Assembly (NCBI GenBank): GCA_013373125.1
Contig: JABXIK010000041.1
Span: forward strand, 1-61,480
Reading direction: 5' to 3'
From: Gammaproteobacteria bacterium
Lineage (GTDB): Bacteria > Pseudomonadota > Gammaproteobacteria > Pseudomonadales > Oceanobacteraceae
Length of the DNA: 61,480 nt
Below are positions 49,694 to 59,894 of the stretch, one piece after another; the first letter of the stretch is position 1; the number at the start of each line of letters is the position of its first letter. The notes below the pieces were generated by a model, which was not told where the DNA came from, ran no database searches, and saw only the letters and a list, made by a program, of their open reading frames with translations. Made by a program: the position numbers and the translations under genes.

Positions 49694-49880
49694 GAAATCT
49701 GATGGGAAAGCTTTCAGGTAGGATTTCAATATCATGGGATCTAACTTTCTTTTAATGATTTTCGAGGGCAAGCCTCTCAAATCCCAAAAGAAACAAAATC
49801 GTTAGTTTAGCCCATGATATGTTTAAATATTTAAGCTCCCGCTGGTCGCAGCTGATGAATCACAATGGCAGAGCCATTGC
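49694..49880. repeat. Cluster of three strong hairpins, including an 88-base nested one
   Basis: First: GAAATC/GATTTC with inner GAAAG/CTTTC (49694-49727). Second: a nested imperfect hairpin 49731-49818 with arms ATCATGGG/CCCATGAT, CTAAC/GTTAG, TTTCTTTT/AAAAGAAA, GATTT/AAATC and GAGG/CCTC. Third: CAATGGC-AGA-GCCATTG (49863-49879). The 500-bp gap 49422-49922 between the RepL-like and integrase genes has no gene. The structures could be a replication or single-strand origin, an integrase accessory site, or a structured RNA. Confidence 0.75.
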
Positions 49881-49922
49881 TCAGATTGGGCCATAAATGA
49901 CCTTTTAGAAATATACAATAGA

Positions 49923-51494
49923 TCATTGGTTGTTTTTCCATTTGCTATATTCTAATTCAATCTCTGAGTCGGCTTTTACCTGTAAATCTTTCGGCAATTT
50001 CAGATCATATGTAAGTAACGTTACTAACTCTTTATCTACATCCGTCATTAACGCCAGATTATCCCAACAATTAGATACATATTCCCATTCATCAGAATAA
50101 TAATCTTGAAGATACCTTCCCTCTATTTCCTCCCGAATGCGTCGTTTAGCACTTTTTTCTAAATCAATATCAACAAAATTGTGATTAGATGTTTCAATCT
50201 TATCCTTGAACATCTCACTGGAAATTTTTGAATAAAAAACATCAATCATCTCTGTTGAAGTATCTAAATGCCTTGCTAATTCATGATGTGACATTTTCCC
50301 TTTTAGAAGTTCGAAAGTAATATATGTATGTCTGAATGAATACAAGGTATAAATTGAACTATCATCAATTAAAACATTCTTTTCTTTTGCATAATCAATA
50401 AACTCTGTGAATCGATGATTAAAATCAGCAATTCTATTTTTGTTGTTATTTGAAAATACTACTTCATTAGGATTTTGGTTTTTATATGAAACAAACTCCT
50501 TTCTTAAATCCTCACGGTTTAAATGACGTATTTCATCATTTAACAATAACGATCCATTCCTTTTAAAAAAGCACAGATACCCAAAAAAATCTAAAATATC
50601 GTCAGTGATTACAAATTTTCTATTTGGATTTTTAGATGACAACTTACCTTTTTTTATATTTATCAGTTTGTCGTCAATAGAAACATCTTTAAATTTGAAG
50701 GAACATTCTTTACCGGATCTCAATCCCGACAAAAGCAAGAAAAAAATGTAAAAAACTGTCAATTTTCTAATCTTAACTGTTTTCTTATAGTTGCTATTTT
50801 CTGCCCATTCATGGATTAATCCACGCACGAAATGAAATGGATTTGCCTTTTCATTGTTACTTCCAAAATCTTGATTATAGTTTTCAATATATGCTTCATC
50901 TATTCCATTAACGTCAATAAAGATCCTCTTAATCTCAGACTTTCTGAAGAAACTACGGGGAATGGAATTTTTAACTTCATATTTCTCAATTACGGGGACT
51001 TTATCAGCCTTCATACATTGTATTTTTACAGCTTTTTCAAACAGCATTTTTAATGCCTTATTCAATGTATTATTTTGAGTAATAGAAGTAATTTCAGCGT
51101 CTTTTTTGAGCTGATTTATATCGTCAGTTGTAATCGACTCAATCTTTCTATCGTTCCAGAACTTGCAAACCCTAAGCTCTAAATGACGTATATAGTCAAT
51201 ATCCGTAGTTTTCTTTAAATCTTCGTCTTTTGCCTCAATATCACGAATTAAAGCCTTGGCTACTTTTTGGACAGTAATACTTCTTTCTTCAAAAATGCCT
51301 TTTTTCTCTAGTTCTTCGTAATGGAATTTATATTGCCAAGCCTGACGGGTAGCCTCATCAATATCAGAGGTTTTAAGGGACTTTCTAACCTCTTGCTTGT
51401 TGTGCCTTATTCGACACCACCAAACATTAGAATTTTGCTTATAAATGGCCAATCCTTTGGTCAATTTAAGGTATGTTTTTGATGACTTCGTCAT
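49923..51494 (-). CDS. Tyrosine recombinase (integrase) of the element
   Basis: 523 residues. An N-terminal arm/SAM-like part spans about residues 60-190. The catalytic domain has Arg in LLSGLRSGKEC, YSFRHTYIT (Arg-His; the usual first His of the HxxR box is Tyr), ELARHLDTS and the nucleophile Tyr about 421 in DVFYSK. A C-terminal extension of about 100 residues follows. It is next to the right attachment repeat and reads inward. It integrates into the 3' half of tRNA-Ile2. TTGTATAG repeats just before the ATG may be arm sites and allow autoregulation. Confidence 0.9.
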   Translation of the reverse strand: MTKSSKTYLKLTKGLAIYKQNSNVWWCRIRHNKQEVRKSLKTSDIDEATRQAWQYKFHYEELEKKGIFEERSITVQKVAKALIRDIEAKDEDLKKTTDIDYIRHLELRVCKFWNDRKIESITTDDINQLKKDAEITSITQNNTLNKALKMLFEKAVKIQCMKADKVPVIEKYEVKNSIPRSFFRKSEIKRIFIDVNGIDEAYIENYNQDFGSNNEKANPFHFVRGLIHEWAENSNYKKTVKIRKLTVFYIFFLLLSGLRSGKECSFKFKDVSIDDKLINIKKGKLSSKNPNRKFVITDDILDFFGYLCFFKRNGSLLLNDEIRHLNREDLRKEFVSYKNQNPNEVVFSNNNKNRIADFNHRFTEFIDYAKEKNVLIDDSSIYTLYSFRHTYITFELLKGKMSHHELARHLDTSTEMIDVFYSKISSEMFKDKIETSNHNFVDIDLEKSAKRRIREEIEGRYLQDYYSDEWEYVSNCWDNLALMTDVDKELVTLLTYDLKLPKDLQVKADSEIELEYSKWKNNQ

Positions 51495-51511
51495 GGGTTA
51501 ATCATGAAATG

Positions 51512-51531
51512 TTGTATAGCGTATTGTATAG
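51512..51531 (+). repeat. Right pair of integrase arm-type sites
   Basis: TTGTATAG at 51512-51519 and 51524-51531, 12 bases apart, 69-88 bases inside the right repeat. The same motif occurs twice 78-105 bases inside the left repeat. Confidence 0.55.
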
Positions 51532-51599
51532 AATATAAAGATACTAGCTCAATACCAGTAAACATCAAGGTTCTAGAGCCTTTAAAGTTAGCTAAATTA

Positions 51600-51645
51600 A
51601 CTCATAATCCGTTGGTCCACAGTTCAAATCTGTGCAGGCCCACCA
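51600..51645 (+). repeat. Right attachment repeat (attR), displaced tRNA 3' end
   Basis: A 46-base copy of the 3' half of tRNA-Ile2, including CCA, with one base different from the left copy. No 5' half precedes it, so it is not a tRNA gene. Confidence 0.9.
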
Positions 51646-51780
51646 TTCTAAACCCTGTATTCATGGGGCTTTCAGCGAAACAACATCAAAATTTAAAACT
51701 CTAGTAAAATCCCTGTACTACACCTGTGCTACTGTAGTGGCACACTAATTTTAATTTTAGTATTAGGGATCAATATCCAT

Positions 51781-52257
51781 ATGAACAAATCGAGTAATCG
51801 ATTCGTTACCAGTGTGGCTCTCGCTGCACTGGTTACCTTCTCCTCACATTGTTTAGCTTGGTTTGAGCCAGAATATGGAGTGTCTAGCTCCATATTCTCT
51901 CCAAAAACAATGGCCGTCCAGGAGGTAGCGAAATATCCATATAGGTATCTATCCATTAAGCCATTGCATCAAATACCAAATGATTCAACACAAAGAATAA
52001 TGATAGAGCAGCTTGGAGCTCAAGGAATGATTTTCGTTGATACTAAAAGTCATCCCCAAAACAACTTAGCACAAGATGATGAACTGCTCTTTTCTGGTCG
52101 AATCTTCCTTAAGCACAGCTCTATCTTTGAGAAGTTTTTTGCCAAAGCTGATAAGCAAAAATGTCTTTTGGAAGTATATATAGACGACCAGCCATATATT
52201 GTTTTTGAAAGGGCTATCAATCATGTATATGACTTCAAATGTGCAAGCCTGCATTAA
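51781..52257 (+). CDS. Secreted or periplasmic protein of unknown function
   Basis: 158 residues. A clear signal peptide covers residues 1-26 (cleavage near HCLAW). The mature protein is mixed, with DDELLFSGRIFLKHSS and CLLEVYIDDQPYIVFERAI at the C-terminal half. No family recognised. It lies just outside the element and overlaps a remnant of another secreted-protein gene at its end. Confidence 0.65.
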   Translation: MNKSSNRFVTSVALAALVTFSSHCLAWFEPEYGVSSSIFSPKTMAVQEVAKYPYRYLSIKPLHQIPNDSTQRIMIEQLGAQGMIFVDTKSHPQNNLAQDDELLFSGRIFLKHSSIFEKFFAKADKQKCLLEVYIDDQPYIVFERAINHVYDFKCASLH

Positions 52258-52486
52258 CCAACTACGTTACTTTCTATTAATCCTGGTTTTTCTTAATCCA
52301 AGTTCAGTTAGTTCTTCTCCAATTAGAATCGCTACCTACAACACCAACTATCTGAGCGCATGTATAAATTCAATCCGATCAGAGGCATTCCACACCTTCA
52401 GGTCATTGCTTCGCTTTTGTATTTTAAGTCTAATGGACTCTTCTAGCATAAGGTTCTCAATAAAGGGGAATACTATCTCATCATGA
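52223..52486 (+). pseudogene. Remnant of a secreted endonuclease/exonuclease/phosphatase (EEP) family gene, 5' end only
   Basis: From ATG 52223: a signal-like hydrophobic stretch (LRYFLLILVFLNPSSVSS), then SPIRIATYNTNYL, the typical EEP N-terminal strand with its catalytic Asn. After about base 52350 the frame continues with no recognisable EEP sequence and stops at 52486. EEP enzymes are 250 or more residues long, so this is probably a broken gene. The assignment rests on one short motif. Confidence 0.4.
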
Positions 52487-52548
52487 GATACGGCAGGGTG
52501 AATACCAGGAGTTAAATAAAAACTTAAGTTAAGGCCTGATTGAGCCTG
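52348..52548 (-). pseudogene. Minus-strand gene fragment of unknown origin
   Basis: A 66-codon frame with protein-like composition and no upstream start (it opens right after an in-frame stop). It includes SFYLTPGIHPAVSHDEIVF and KVWNASDRIEFIHALR, then a stop. It meets the EEP remnant near 52350, suggesting a rearrangement junction. No family recognised. The remaining gap 52549-52653 shows only another short C-terminal-like frame ending at 52571. Confidence 0.35.
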
Positions 52549-52653
52549 CTATTAGAACAATACGCTCAAGTTATCTAGAAAAGTGCTCATTTTCATCTAG
52601 ACCGCACAGAATTGATCTAAACATTTCATTTCTGCTTATCAAACGAGTTTGCA

Positions 52654-52684
52654 CAAAAAATACAGCCCGTAGGCTGCATTTTTT
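52654..52684 (-). terminator. Intrinsic terminator after pgm
   Basis: CAGCC-CGTA-GGCTG (52663-52676) with A-run on one side and T-run on the other; on the minus strand it follows pgm by about 25 bases. Confidence 0.8.
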
Positions 52685-52707
52685 AATGGATACTCAAACA
52701 TTTACCT

Positions 52708-54351
52708 TTAAGACTCAAGCGCCGAACTCACCAACGCTTTAGCCTCATCGAACAGTTGCTGTAAATGCGCTTCGCCTTTAAAGCTTTCGGCATAGATTTT
52801 ATAAATGTCTTCCGTACCAGATGGACGCGCCGCAAACCAGCCATTTTCAGTAGAGACTTTTAAGCCGCCAATGGCCGCATCATTGCCCGGTGCTTTGGTT
52901 AATACATGAGTGATGACTTCACCCGCTAACGTGTCTGAGGAGACTTGCTCTGGTGACAATTTAGAGAGCTTGGCTTTTTGCTCTGGCGTAGCTGCTGCAT
53001 CGATACGATCCGAGCAAGGCTCACCAAGTTGTTGTGTTAATGCTTGATACGCTTCACCAGGGTCTTTACCGGTAACCGCAGTGATTTCTGCCGAAAGAAG
53101 TGCAGGCGCAATGCCGTCTTTATCTGTGGTCCATACATGTCCGTTACGACGTAAGAAAGAGGCGCCAGCACTTTCTTCTCCGCCGAAGCCTAATGAGCCA
53201 TCAAACAAACCATCAGCAAACCATTTAAAGCCCACAGGTACTTCATACAGCGTTCGGCCTATTTTATTGGCCACGCGATCTATCATGGAGCTGCTCACCA
53301 AAGTTTTACCGACAGCGGCTTGCGGCGACCATTCAGGACGATTTTGAAATAAATAATCAATGGCCACAGCAAGATAATGATTAGGCAACATTAAGCCTGT
53401 GCTGTTAGTGACAATACCGTGACGATCATGATCGGTATCGCACGCAAACGTAATATCAAATTGATTTCGACGACTAATCAAACTTTGCATGGCATGGGAG
53501 GAAGATGGGTCCATGCGAATTTTGCCGTCCCAATCCAAAGTCATGAAACGAAACGTTAAATCCACATCTTTATTTAATACGGTTAAATCTAATTTATAAC
53601 GCTCGCCAATGGCGCCCCAATAGTTCACACCGGCACCGCCCAGTGGGTCCACACCCATACGAATATTGGCACCGCGAATGGCGTCCATATGGATAACATT
53701 TTCCAAATCATTCACATAGGTATTTAGAAAGTCATATTCATGGGTGATACTCGCTTTCATCGCCTGTTCAAACGGCATGCGTTTTACGCCATTTAAATTC
53801 GCTTCTAATAATTCATTGGCTTTGGTTTCGATCCAACCGGTAATGTGACCATCGGCAGGGCCGCCATTGGTTGGATTATATTTAAAACCGCCACCATCCG
53901 GTGGGTTATGGGAAGGTGTGATCACAATACCATCAGCTAAACCGCTGCTGCGACCTTGGTTATACACAATGATGGCATGTGAAATGGCTGGAGTCGGAAC
54001 GTATTCACCTTGCGCAGAGATCATGGTTTCAACGCCATTAGCGGCGAGTACTTCCAGCGCACTCACAAACGCAGGCTCAGACAATGCGTGACTATCAATG
54101 CCGATGAACAAGGGCCCGTTAATGCCTTGTTTTTCTCGGTACATGCAAATGGCTTGAGTAATGGCCAACACATGATTTTCGTTAAAGCTATTTTTAAACG
54201 AGGAGCCACGATGACCTGATGTACCAAAGGCCACTCGCTGTGCCGCCACACTTGGGTCCGGCTTTTCACTGAAATACGCGGTTATTAATTTGGAAACATT
54301 CACCAATTGATTGGCGTTTGGTAGCTGTCCAGCTGAAGGATGAAGACTCAT
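52708..54351 (-). CDS. pgm: Phosphoglucomutase (alpha-D-phosphohexomutase)
   Basis: About 547 residues from ATG 54351. RVAFGTSGHRGSSFKN is near the N-terminus, the phosphoserine loop is ITPSHNPPDGGGFKYNP, the metal loop CDTDHDRHG, the sugar-binding loop GGEESAGASFLRR and the phosphate-binding loop RPSGTEDIYKIYAESF. It interconverts glucose-1-phosphate and glucose-6-phosphate (E. coli Pgm type, by length and TPSHNPP). It is a single-gene unit ended by an intrinsic terminator. Confidence 0.95.
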   Translation of the reverse strand: MSLHPSAGQLPNANQLVNVSKLITAYFSEKPDPSVAAQRVAFGTSGHRGSSFKNSFNENHVLAITQAICMYREKQGINGPLFIGIDSHALSEPAFVSALEVLAANGVETMISAQGEYVPTPAISHAIIVYNQGRSSGLADGIVITPSHNPPDGGGFKYNPTNGGPADGHITGWIETKANELLEANLNGVKRMPFEQAMKASITHEYDFLNTYVNDLENVIHMDAIRGANIRMGVDPLGGAGVNYWGAIGERYKLDLTVLNKDVDLTFRFMTLDWDGKIRMDPSSSHAMQSLISRRNQFDITFACDTDHDRHGIVTNSTGLMLPNHYLAVAIDYLFQNRPEWSPQAAVGKTLVSSSMIDRVANKIGRTLYEVPVGFKWFADGLFDGSLGFGGEESAGASFLRRNGHVWTTDKDGIAPALLSAEITAVTGKDPGEAYQALTQQLGEPCSDRIDAAATPEQKAKLSKLSPEQVSSDTLAGEVITHVLTKAPGNDAAIGGLKVSTENGWFAARPSGTEDIYKIYAESFKGEAHLQQLFDEAKALVSSALES

Positions 54352-54441
54352 TGGGCTATCCGTGTGCAATTTAAATCATTGTGGCTACCTTACCCTATGT
54401 GCCAAATCACATAAACCAAAGTAGTCCTTTAAAACCTTGAA

Positions 54442-54843
54442 TTAATCCGCGTTGCGGCAGCGCTCTGCAGGCACGGCTAACTGCGTGATCATATAATCTT
54501 GAAAGTCTTGTGGGTAATCTTGCTTGGCTAACGCTTTTTTCATGCACAACAACCAAGCGTCCCTTTCAGCCGCACCAATGGTTAAGTGACTATGAGCTTG
54601 AGGAATGGAAATAGGGCCGTATTTTTCACGATACAAACGCGGGCCGCCGGTCCAAGCACACAGGAAACGTGTTAATTTATCTCGAGAAACCTCTAAGTCT
54701 TGTGGGTGCATGTGACGAATTTTTTCAGATTCTTTTAGCTCCGACATGATGTCATAAAAGTCATCCACTAATTGCTTGATGCCTTCGTATTCCCCTGCGG
54801 CTTTATAGGTGGCGTCTTCTTGGCCGTAAAGTTTTATTGTCAT
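54442..54843 (-). CDS. Group II truncated haemoglobin
   Basis: 133 residues. FLCAWTGGPRLYREKYG and QAHSHLTIGAAERDAWLLCM are group II hallmarks, with Trp in the G helix and His in the F helix binding haem (2-on-2 fold). It is likely a cytosolic oxygen or nitric-oxide handling protein. It is a single gene between pgm and der. Confidence 0.9.
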   Translation of the reverse strand: MTIKLYGQEDATYKAAGEYEGIKQLVDDFYDIMSELKESEKIRHMHPQDLEVSRDKLTRFLCAWTGGPRLYREKYGPISIPQAHSHLTIGAAERDAWLLCMKKALAKQDYPQDFQDYMITQLAVPAERCRNAD

Positions 54844-54949
54844 GCTGTTTTCTCACTCTGCTTTCTTGCTTACCACAAGCAAAAAATTACATGCTGTCAT
54901 ATTCGCTTTGCCATCCATGGCATGGTGGCATACCACAGATTCTGCACAT

Positions 54950-54972
54950 AAAAAACGCCCCGTAGGGCGTTC
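54950..54972 (-). terminator. Intrinsic terminator after der
   Basis: ACGCCC-CGTA-GGGCGT (54955-54970); on the minus strand followed by TTTTTT. It overlaps the end of der at 54974. Confidence 0.8.
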
Positions 54973-54973
54973 A

Positions 54974-56434
54974 TTACGATTGTGATTTTCGGTTCATCTT
55001 GCCTTTGCGAGATTTCACTTTTTGCTGTTTCGCTTTACGAATATTATCCGTCTGCTTTAAACGTTCTCCACGTTTTGAGCGATTAAATATATGCTCTTCT
55101 TTTTTATCACCGAATGGATTTTCACCCGATTTAAACTCAAAACGAATCGGCGTGCCGCTGATTTTTAATACGCGTCTAAACGTATTGGCTAGATAGCGCT
55201 TATAACTATCCGGCAACGATGAAGTTTTATTACCATGTACCACAATAATCGGTGGGTTCATGCCACCTTGGTGGGCGTAACGCAATTTCACACGGGATGT
55301 ACCCACAACTGGCGGTTGGTGATCCATCACCGCATCTTCAAGAATGCGCGTTAATTGCGATGTGGATAAATTCATATGCGCACTTTGGTAAGCTTCTTCA
55401 ACCGAGTCATACAAGTTGCCCACACCGGTCCCGTGCTTGGCACTGATGAAATGCATGTCCGCCCAGTCGGCAAAGGTTAAGCGACGCTCTAATTCTTTTT
55501 TCACGAAATCTTTTTGTTCCGTGTCCATGCCATCCCATTTATTAAGGGCGATCACTAACGCTTTACCCGCATTAAGCACAAAGCTCAGCATGGTTAAATC
55601 TTGCTCCACAATGCCATCTCGAGCATCGATTACCAAAATACATACGTTGCTGTCTTGAATGGCTTGCAAAGTTTTAACAATAGAGAATTTTTCTACCGCT
55701 TGCGAAATATTTTTACGACGACGCACACCCGCTGTATCAATTAAGGTGTACTGTTTGTCATGGCGTTCGTAAGGGATATAAATACTGTCCATGGTGGTGC
55801 CCGCTTGGTCATACACCACCACACGATCTTCACCTAGCATGCGGTTAACCAAAGTGGATTTACCCACATTAGGGCGACCAACCACAGAAATTTTAATGCC
55901 TTTGTGTTTCTCTTCTTCCTCGCCTTCTACCACATCAAACTCAGGTGGTAATTCTTCAAGGACTTTTTCCATCAACACATTAATGCCGCGGTTATGGGAG
56001 GCGGCGATAACTTGTAACTCACCTAAACCCAACTCGTGGAATTCCAACACAGCAAGCTCTGGATTTAGGCCATCAATTTTGTTTACCACCAAATAGGTTT
56101 TCTTTTCGATAGTGCGCAGGTGATTGGCAATCATCATATCCGCAGAGGTTAAACCGGCACGGGCATCCACCAAAAATAGCACCACATCCGCTTCATCCAT
56201 GGCCTGGAAGCTTTGCTCGGCCATTTTTTCATCTAGGCCCTCTTCCATACCACTGATACCACCGGTATCCACCACGATGTAGTCGCGCTCACCTACTTTA
56301 CCGGCACCAAACTTACGATCACGGGTCAGGCCTGCGATATCAGCCACAAGCGCGTCTCGGGTACGGGTTAAGCGATTAAATAACGTAGACTTACCCACAT
56401 TTGGGCGGCCCACTAAAGCGATTACAGGATTCAT
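54974..56434 (-). CDS. der: Ribosome-associated GTPase Der (EngA)
   Basis: 486 residues with tandem GTPase domains. The two P-loops are [14 protein letters not shown] and [18 protein letters not shown] and NKWD are the guanine-specific motifs. A C-terminal KH-like domain and basic tail follow. It acts in 50S subunit maturation. It lies downstream of bamB, the standard order. Confidence 0.97.
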   Translation of the reverse strand: MNPVIALVGRPNVGKSTLFNRLTRTRDALVADIAGLTRDRKFGAGKVGERDYIVVDTGGISGMEEGLDEKMAEQSFQAMDEADVVLFLVDARAGLTSADMMIANHLRTIEKKTYLVVNKIDGLNPELAVLEFHELGLGELQVIAASHNRGINVLMEKVLEELPPEFDVVEGEEEEKHKGIKISVVGRPNVGKSTLVNRMLGEDRVVVYDQAGTTMDSIYIPYERHDKQYTLIDTAGVRRRKNISQAVEKFSIVKTLQAIQDSNVCILVIDARDGIVEQDLTMLSFVLNAGKALVIALNKWDGMDTEQKDFVKKELERRLTFADWADMHFISAKHGTGVGNLYDSVEEAYQSAHMNLSTSQLTRILEDAVMDHQPPVVGTSRVKLRYAHQGGMNPPIIVVHGNKTSSLPDSYKRYLANTFRRVLKISGTPIRFEFKSGENPFGDKKEEHIFNRSKRGERLKQTDNIRKAKQQKVKSRKGKMNRKSQS

Positions 56435-56531
56435 TTGGTGTGCATTTCAATGATGTATATGGGCGTATAATAGCAGTTTTTGCCCATGAAAGCGTTAAAC
56501 AAATGTAGCTTGGAACATTTTGTCATAAGGA

Positions 56532-56574
56532 AAAACACCTTCAGGGTTCGCCAATTTTGCGTTCTGAAGGTGCT
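56532..56574 (-). terminator. Intrinsic terminator after bamB
   Basis: CACCTTCAG and CTGAAGGTG arms (56536-56544 / 56564-56572); on the minus strand a TTTTT run follows. It lies between bamB and der. Confidence 0.75.
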
Positions 56575-56584
56575 TTAAGGAAGG

Positions 56585-57796
56585 TTATTGGTCGAGCTGG
56601 AAGACGCTCAAATAACCGGAGTTGCTCACCGCAACTAAATAATCATCAGCCACCAATAAACGTGTACGAATACCATCATCGTAATCGAATTGGCGCGAAG
56701 GGTGTTTCATGCCATAGCTGCCAGTGCGAGTCCAAAGAATGGGTGGACGCACTAACTGATCGCGACCGACGATGGTGCCATCTAGCTGCTTAATTAAATG
56801 GATGTAACCTTCAAAGTCCGCCACGGCAATGTGATTGGCAAACATAACCGCTTCACTTAATTGGCGACCTTCTAATTCAGACTGACTCCAAACTTCGTTA
56901 GTAGTTTGATCATCAATGGCCATCACATGATCATCAGCGGACACCAGATAAATGTTACCCAAACCATTTAATGGTCCATGATAACTGGAGGCTTCTAACT
57001 TCCAGATGGTTTTACCGTTGCGCAAATCAATGGCCATCACATGCCCTTGGTAACCCGCCACAAACAAGCTGTCACCTTGAATCAACAAACGACCGTCTAC
57101 ATCCACTAGGCGCTCAAGTTCACTTCGACCCGCTGGAATACCAATGCGCTCTTGCCACAAAACCATTCCGTCTTTCACGTTTAAGCCCACCACTTTGCCG
57201 CTGGCAAAACCGGCAATGACCATACCGCCATGAAACACAGGTTGAGAGGTACCGCGTAATGAAAGATTAGGAAGATTACTGTCGTAGCTCCAACGTGGAC
57301 GACCCGTTTCGGCATTTAAAATATGTAACTTACCATCAACCGTTTGAATGGCTAATGCATCACCTTCCACAACCGGTACAGACAATACTTCGGATTTAAT
57401 GTTTTGACGCCAAAGCTCAGCACCATCTTTTAAAGATAACGCAATGACTTCACCGTTAGCAGTGGCTACAAAGCCTTTTCCTGCGCTGGCTCCCACACCT
57501 GCCGTAATTTCAGCGTTGATGTTTTGCTGCCAAACCAGATCGCCATCTTCTAGCGTAAGGGCTTCAATCACACCATTGGCACTGGCGGCATAGATAACAC
57601 CATCCACAATCGAGGGCATTAAGCGAGCGTAGGCGTTACCCATACCATTACCCACTTGATGACGCCATTCTTGATCTAAGCTGATTTCTTCATCGATGCC
57701 GGACAGGGATTTGGGCCCTAAGTCTTCCGCTTCTTTGGTTTCATTGCTGGAACAGGCCACAAGGCCTGCTAGCAATAATACAAGCCACAATCGCAT
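56585..57796 (-). CDS. bamB: Outer-membrane assembly lipoprotein BamB
   Basis: 403 residues. The lipobox is LVAC near residue 15. The rest is an eight-bladed PQQ-type beta-propeller with repeats such as DGDLVWQQN, DGAELWRQN and DGMVLWQER. It scaffolds the Bam complex with BamA. It overlaps the yfgM stop by one base. Confidence 0.95.
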   Translation of the reverse strand: MRLWLVLLLAGLVACSSNETKEAEDLGPKSLSGIDEEISLDQEWRHQVGNGMGNAYARLMPSIVDGVIYAASANGVIEALTLEDGDLVWQQNINAEITAGVGASAGKGFVATANGEVIALSLKDGAELWRQNIKSEVLSVPVVEGDALAIQTVDGKLHILNAETGRPRWSYDSNLPNLSLRGTSQPVFHGGMVIAGFASGKVVGLNVKDGMVLWQERIGIPAGRSELERLVDVDGRLLIQGDSLFVAGYQGHVMAIDLRNGKTIWKLEASSYHGPLNGLGNIYLVSADDHVMAIDDQTTNEVWSQSELEGRQLSEAVMFANHIAVADFEGYIHLIKQLDGTIVGRDQLVRPPILWTRTGSYGMKHPSRQFDYDDGIRTRLLVADDYLVAVSNSGYLSVFQLDQ

Positions 57797-58440
57797 TAGT
57801 TAGCCACCGCCAAATCATCCAGTTTCATTTTAAGCACTGGGTTATTGGCACCGATGCGCTGCGCTTCAACATATGCTTGGCTGTATGCATCACGGGCTGC
57901 GTCTACGTCACCTTTAGCGCGTAATGCATCGCCTTTGGTTTCAAAATATTCGGCACTAAATGCAGCAGCATTGTCCGTATCCAGCAAAGCTAATGCGTCG
58001 TCGAATTTCTCTTGAGCCACATACACACGGGCTAAACGCACTGTCGCTAAGTGACGCAATGCATCATCAGAAGTGTTCGCTTTAACCGCTTCCAGTTGCG
58101 TGGCAGCTGCCGCTAAGTCACCAGCATCCATCGCATCTTTTGCTTTGAAAAGGCCGGCAAATTGCGCGTATACGGTTGAGCCGTATTCGTTTTGTAATTG
58201 ATCCAACAGCACTTGGCGTTGACCTTTGTCTTCTTCGCTTTCGCTGTTTTGTAGCGTTAATACTTGCTGATAAACCGCAGAGGCCGCTTCGCCGGTTGCG
58301 CGTTGATTACTTTCATAACCTTGATAACCAAACCAACCGCCTAGTACGACCACTAGAGCTACAACAGTTTGCTTACCGTTTTCTTGCCACCATTTTTTAA
58401 TGGCTTCGATTTGTTCTTCTTCCGTACGCATGTCGGTCAT
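57796..58440 (-). CDS. yfgM: YfgM-like ancillary SecYEG translocon subunit
   Basis: 214 residues. A cytosolic N-terminus (TEEEQIEAIKKWWQENGKQ) leads to one transmembrane helix (VVALVVVLGGWFGYQGY), then a periplasmic TPR domain (about 60-205). It links PpiD and SecYEG in E. coli. It sits in the hisS-yfgM-bamB-der string. Confidence 0.9.
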   Translation of the reverse strand: MTDMRTEEEQIEAIKKWWQENGKQTVVALVVVLGGWFGYQGYESNQRATGEAASAVYQQVLTLQNSESEEDKGQRQVLLDQLQNEYGSTVYAQFAGLFKAKDAMDAGDLAAAATQLEAVKANTSDDALRHLATVRLARVYVAQEKFDDALALLDTDNAAAFSAEYFETKGDALRAKGDVDAARDAYSQAYVEAQRIGANNPVLKMKLDDLAVAN

Positions 58441-58540
58441 GATAACGCTCCGATTTTTATTCTAATTAGGCCTTTGGCCATCAATCTGTGGATGTTCAAG
58501 TCGTTAAATGGCAACGACTTTATAGTAATTTGTGCTGCTT

Positions 58541-59821
58541 TTATAGAGCTTGCTGAAACCAGCCGGCTAATGCGTCTTGACTCAAGCTCACTTGCTCTGA
58601 ATCATCACGCAATGGCTTGATGCTCGCTTGGCCATTGGTCACTTCGTCTTCCCCTAAAATCAGGGCGAAACGTGCGCCACTTTCATTGGCTTTTTTCATT
58701 TGCTTCTTAAAGTTGCCGCCGCCCATATGCATTTGCAAACGCAAGTGAGGCAGAGCTTCACGTAACTTAGCCGCCACCGCCATGGCAGGAGTGGTTACAT
58801 TGCCAACGGCGACTAAATACACATCTAGGTAGTTATGCACAGCCTCTGGAATCACGTTCAACGCTTCAAGCATTAAGATTAAACGCTCAATACCCATGGC
58901 AAAACCCACAGCTGGTGTCGCTTTGCCACCTAATTGTTCAACTAGGCCATCATAACGACCGCCGGCACATACAGTACCTTGCGCACCTAATTCTGTGGTA
59001 ACCCACTCAAATACCGTCTTGCTGTAGTAGTCCAAGCCTCGTACCAAGCGCGGATTGATTTCGTATTCGACGCCAACCGCATCCAAAAGTGCCCTAAGCT
59101 CAGCAAAATGTTCTGCAGATTCTTCATCTAGATAATCAAAGAAGTCCGGCGCATCATTTAACAACGCTTGAGTTTGCTCGTTTTTCGAATCCAAGATACG
59201 TAGCGGATTGGTTTCTAAACGGCGCTGACTGTCTTCATCTAACTGATCTTTACGCGCAGATAGGTATTCAACCAAAGCCGCTTTGTAATTCGCACGGGCT
59301 TCGTTGCTGCCCAGAGTATTTAATTGCAGTGTCACCTTGTCGCGGATATTCAAACGCTGCCACAATAAATGTGTCATCACGATCAACTCGGCATCGATGT
59401 CCGGGCCAGCCATACCAAAAGTTTCCACACCGATCTGGTGAAACTGACGATAACGGCCTTTCTGCGGACGCTCGTAACGGAACATAGGTCCCATATACCA
59501 CAAGCGTTGACGCTGATTATTTGCAATTAATTGATGCTCTTCACAAGCGCGCACACAGCTGGCGGTGCCTTCCGGGCGTAGAGTTAAGCTGTCTCCATTA
59601 CGATCATCGAAGGTGTACATTTCTTTTTCAACGATGTCAGTAACTTCACCGATGGAGCGTTTGAATAAACGGGTTTCTTCCACCATCGGCATGCGAATTT
59701 CTTGATAACCATGGCCATCCAATACCGCTTTCACTTGATCTTCTAAGTAACGCCATACTTGTGTTTGACCCGGTAGAATGTCGTTCATTCCACGAATGGC
59801 TTGGATGTTTTTCTGAGCCAA
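58541..59821 (-). CDS. hisS: Histidyl-tRNA synthetase
   Basis: 426 residues, class [14 protein letters not shown] is the family start; motif 2 is [16 protein letters not shown], and the histidine loops are [14 protein letters not shown] and AGGRYDGL. Motif 3 is [12 protein letters not shown]-terminal anticodon domain follows. Confidence 0.97.
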   Translation of the reverse strand: MAQKNIQAIRGMNDILPGQTQVWRYLEDQVKAVLDGHGYQEIRMPMVEETRLFKRSIGEVTDIVEKEMYTFDDRNGDSLTLRPEGTASCVRACEEHQLIANNQRQRLWYMGPMFRYERPQKGRYRQFHQIGVETFGMAGPDIDAELIVMTHLLWQRLNIRDKVTLQLNTLGSNEARANYKAALVEYLSARKDQLDEDSQRRLETNPLRILDSKNEQTQALLNDAPDFFDYLDEESAEHFAELRALLDAVGVEYEINPRLVRGLDYYSKTVFEWVTTELGAQGTVCAGGRYDGLVEQLGGKATPAVGFAMGIERLILMLEALNVIPEAVHNYLDVYLVAVGNVTTPAMAVAAKLREALPHLRLQMHMGGGNFKKQMKKANESGARFALILGEDEVTNGQASIKPLRDDSEQVSLSQDALAGWFQQAL

Positions 59822-59894
59822 AATGATTTCCTTAACTATTCACACTGAGGCACTAATTAAAAACAATCAGTGCTTCTTAAATTACGATAAATGC

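Noticed and set aside
51600..51645. Second tRNA gene at the right end
   Set aside because: Only the 3' half is present; there is no D-arm or 5' acceptor strand.
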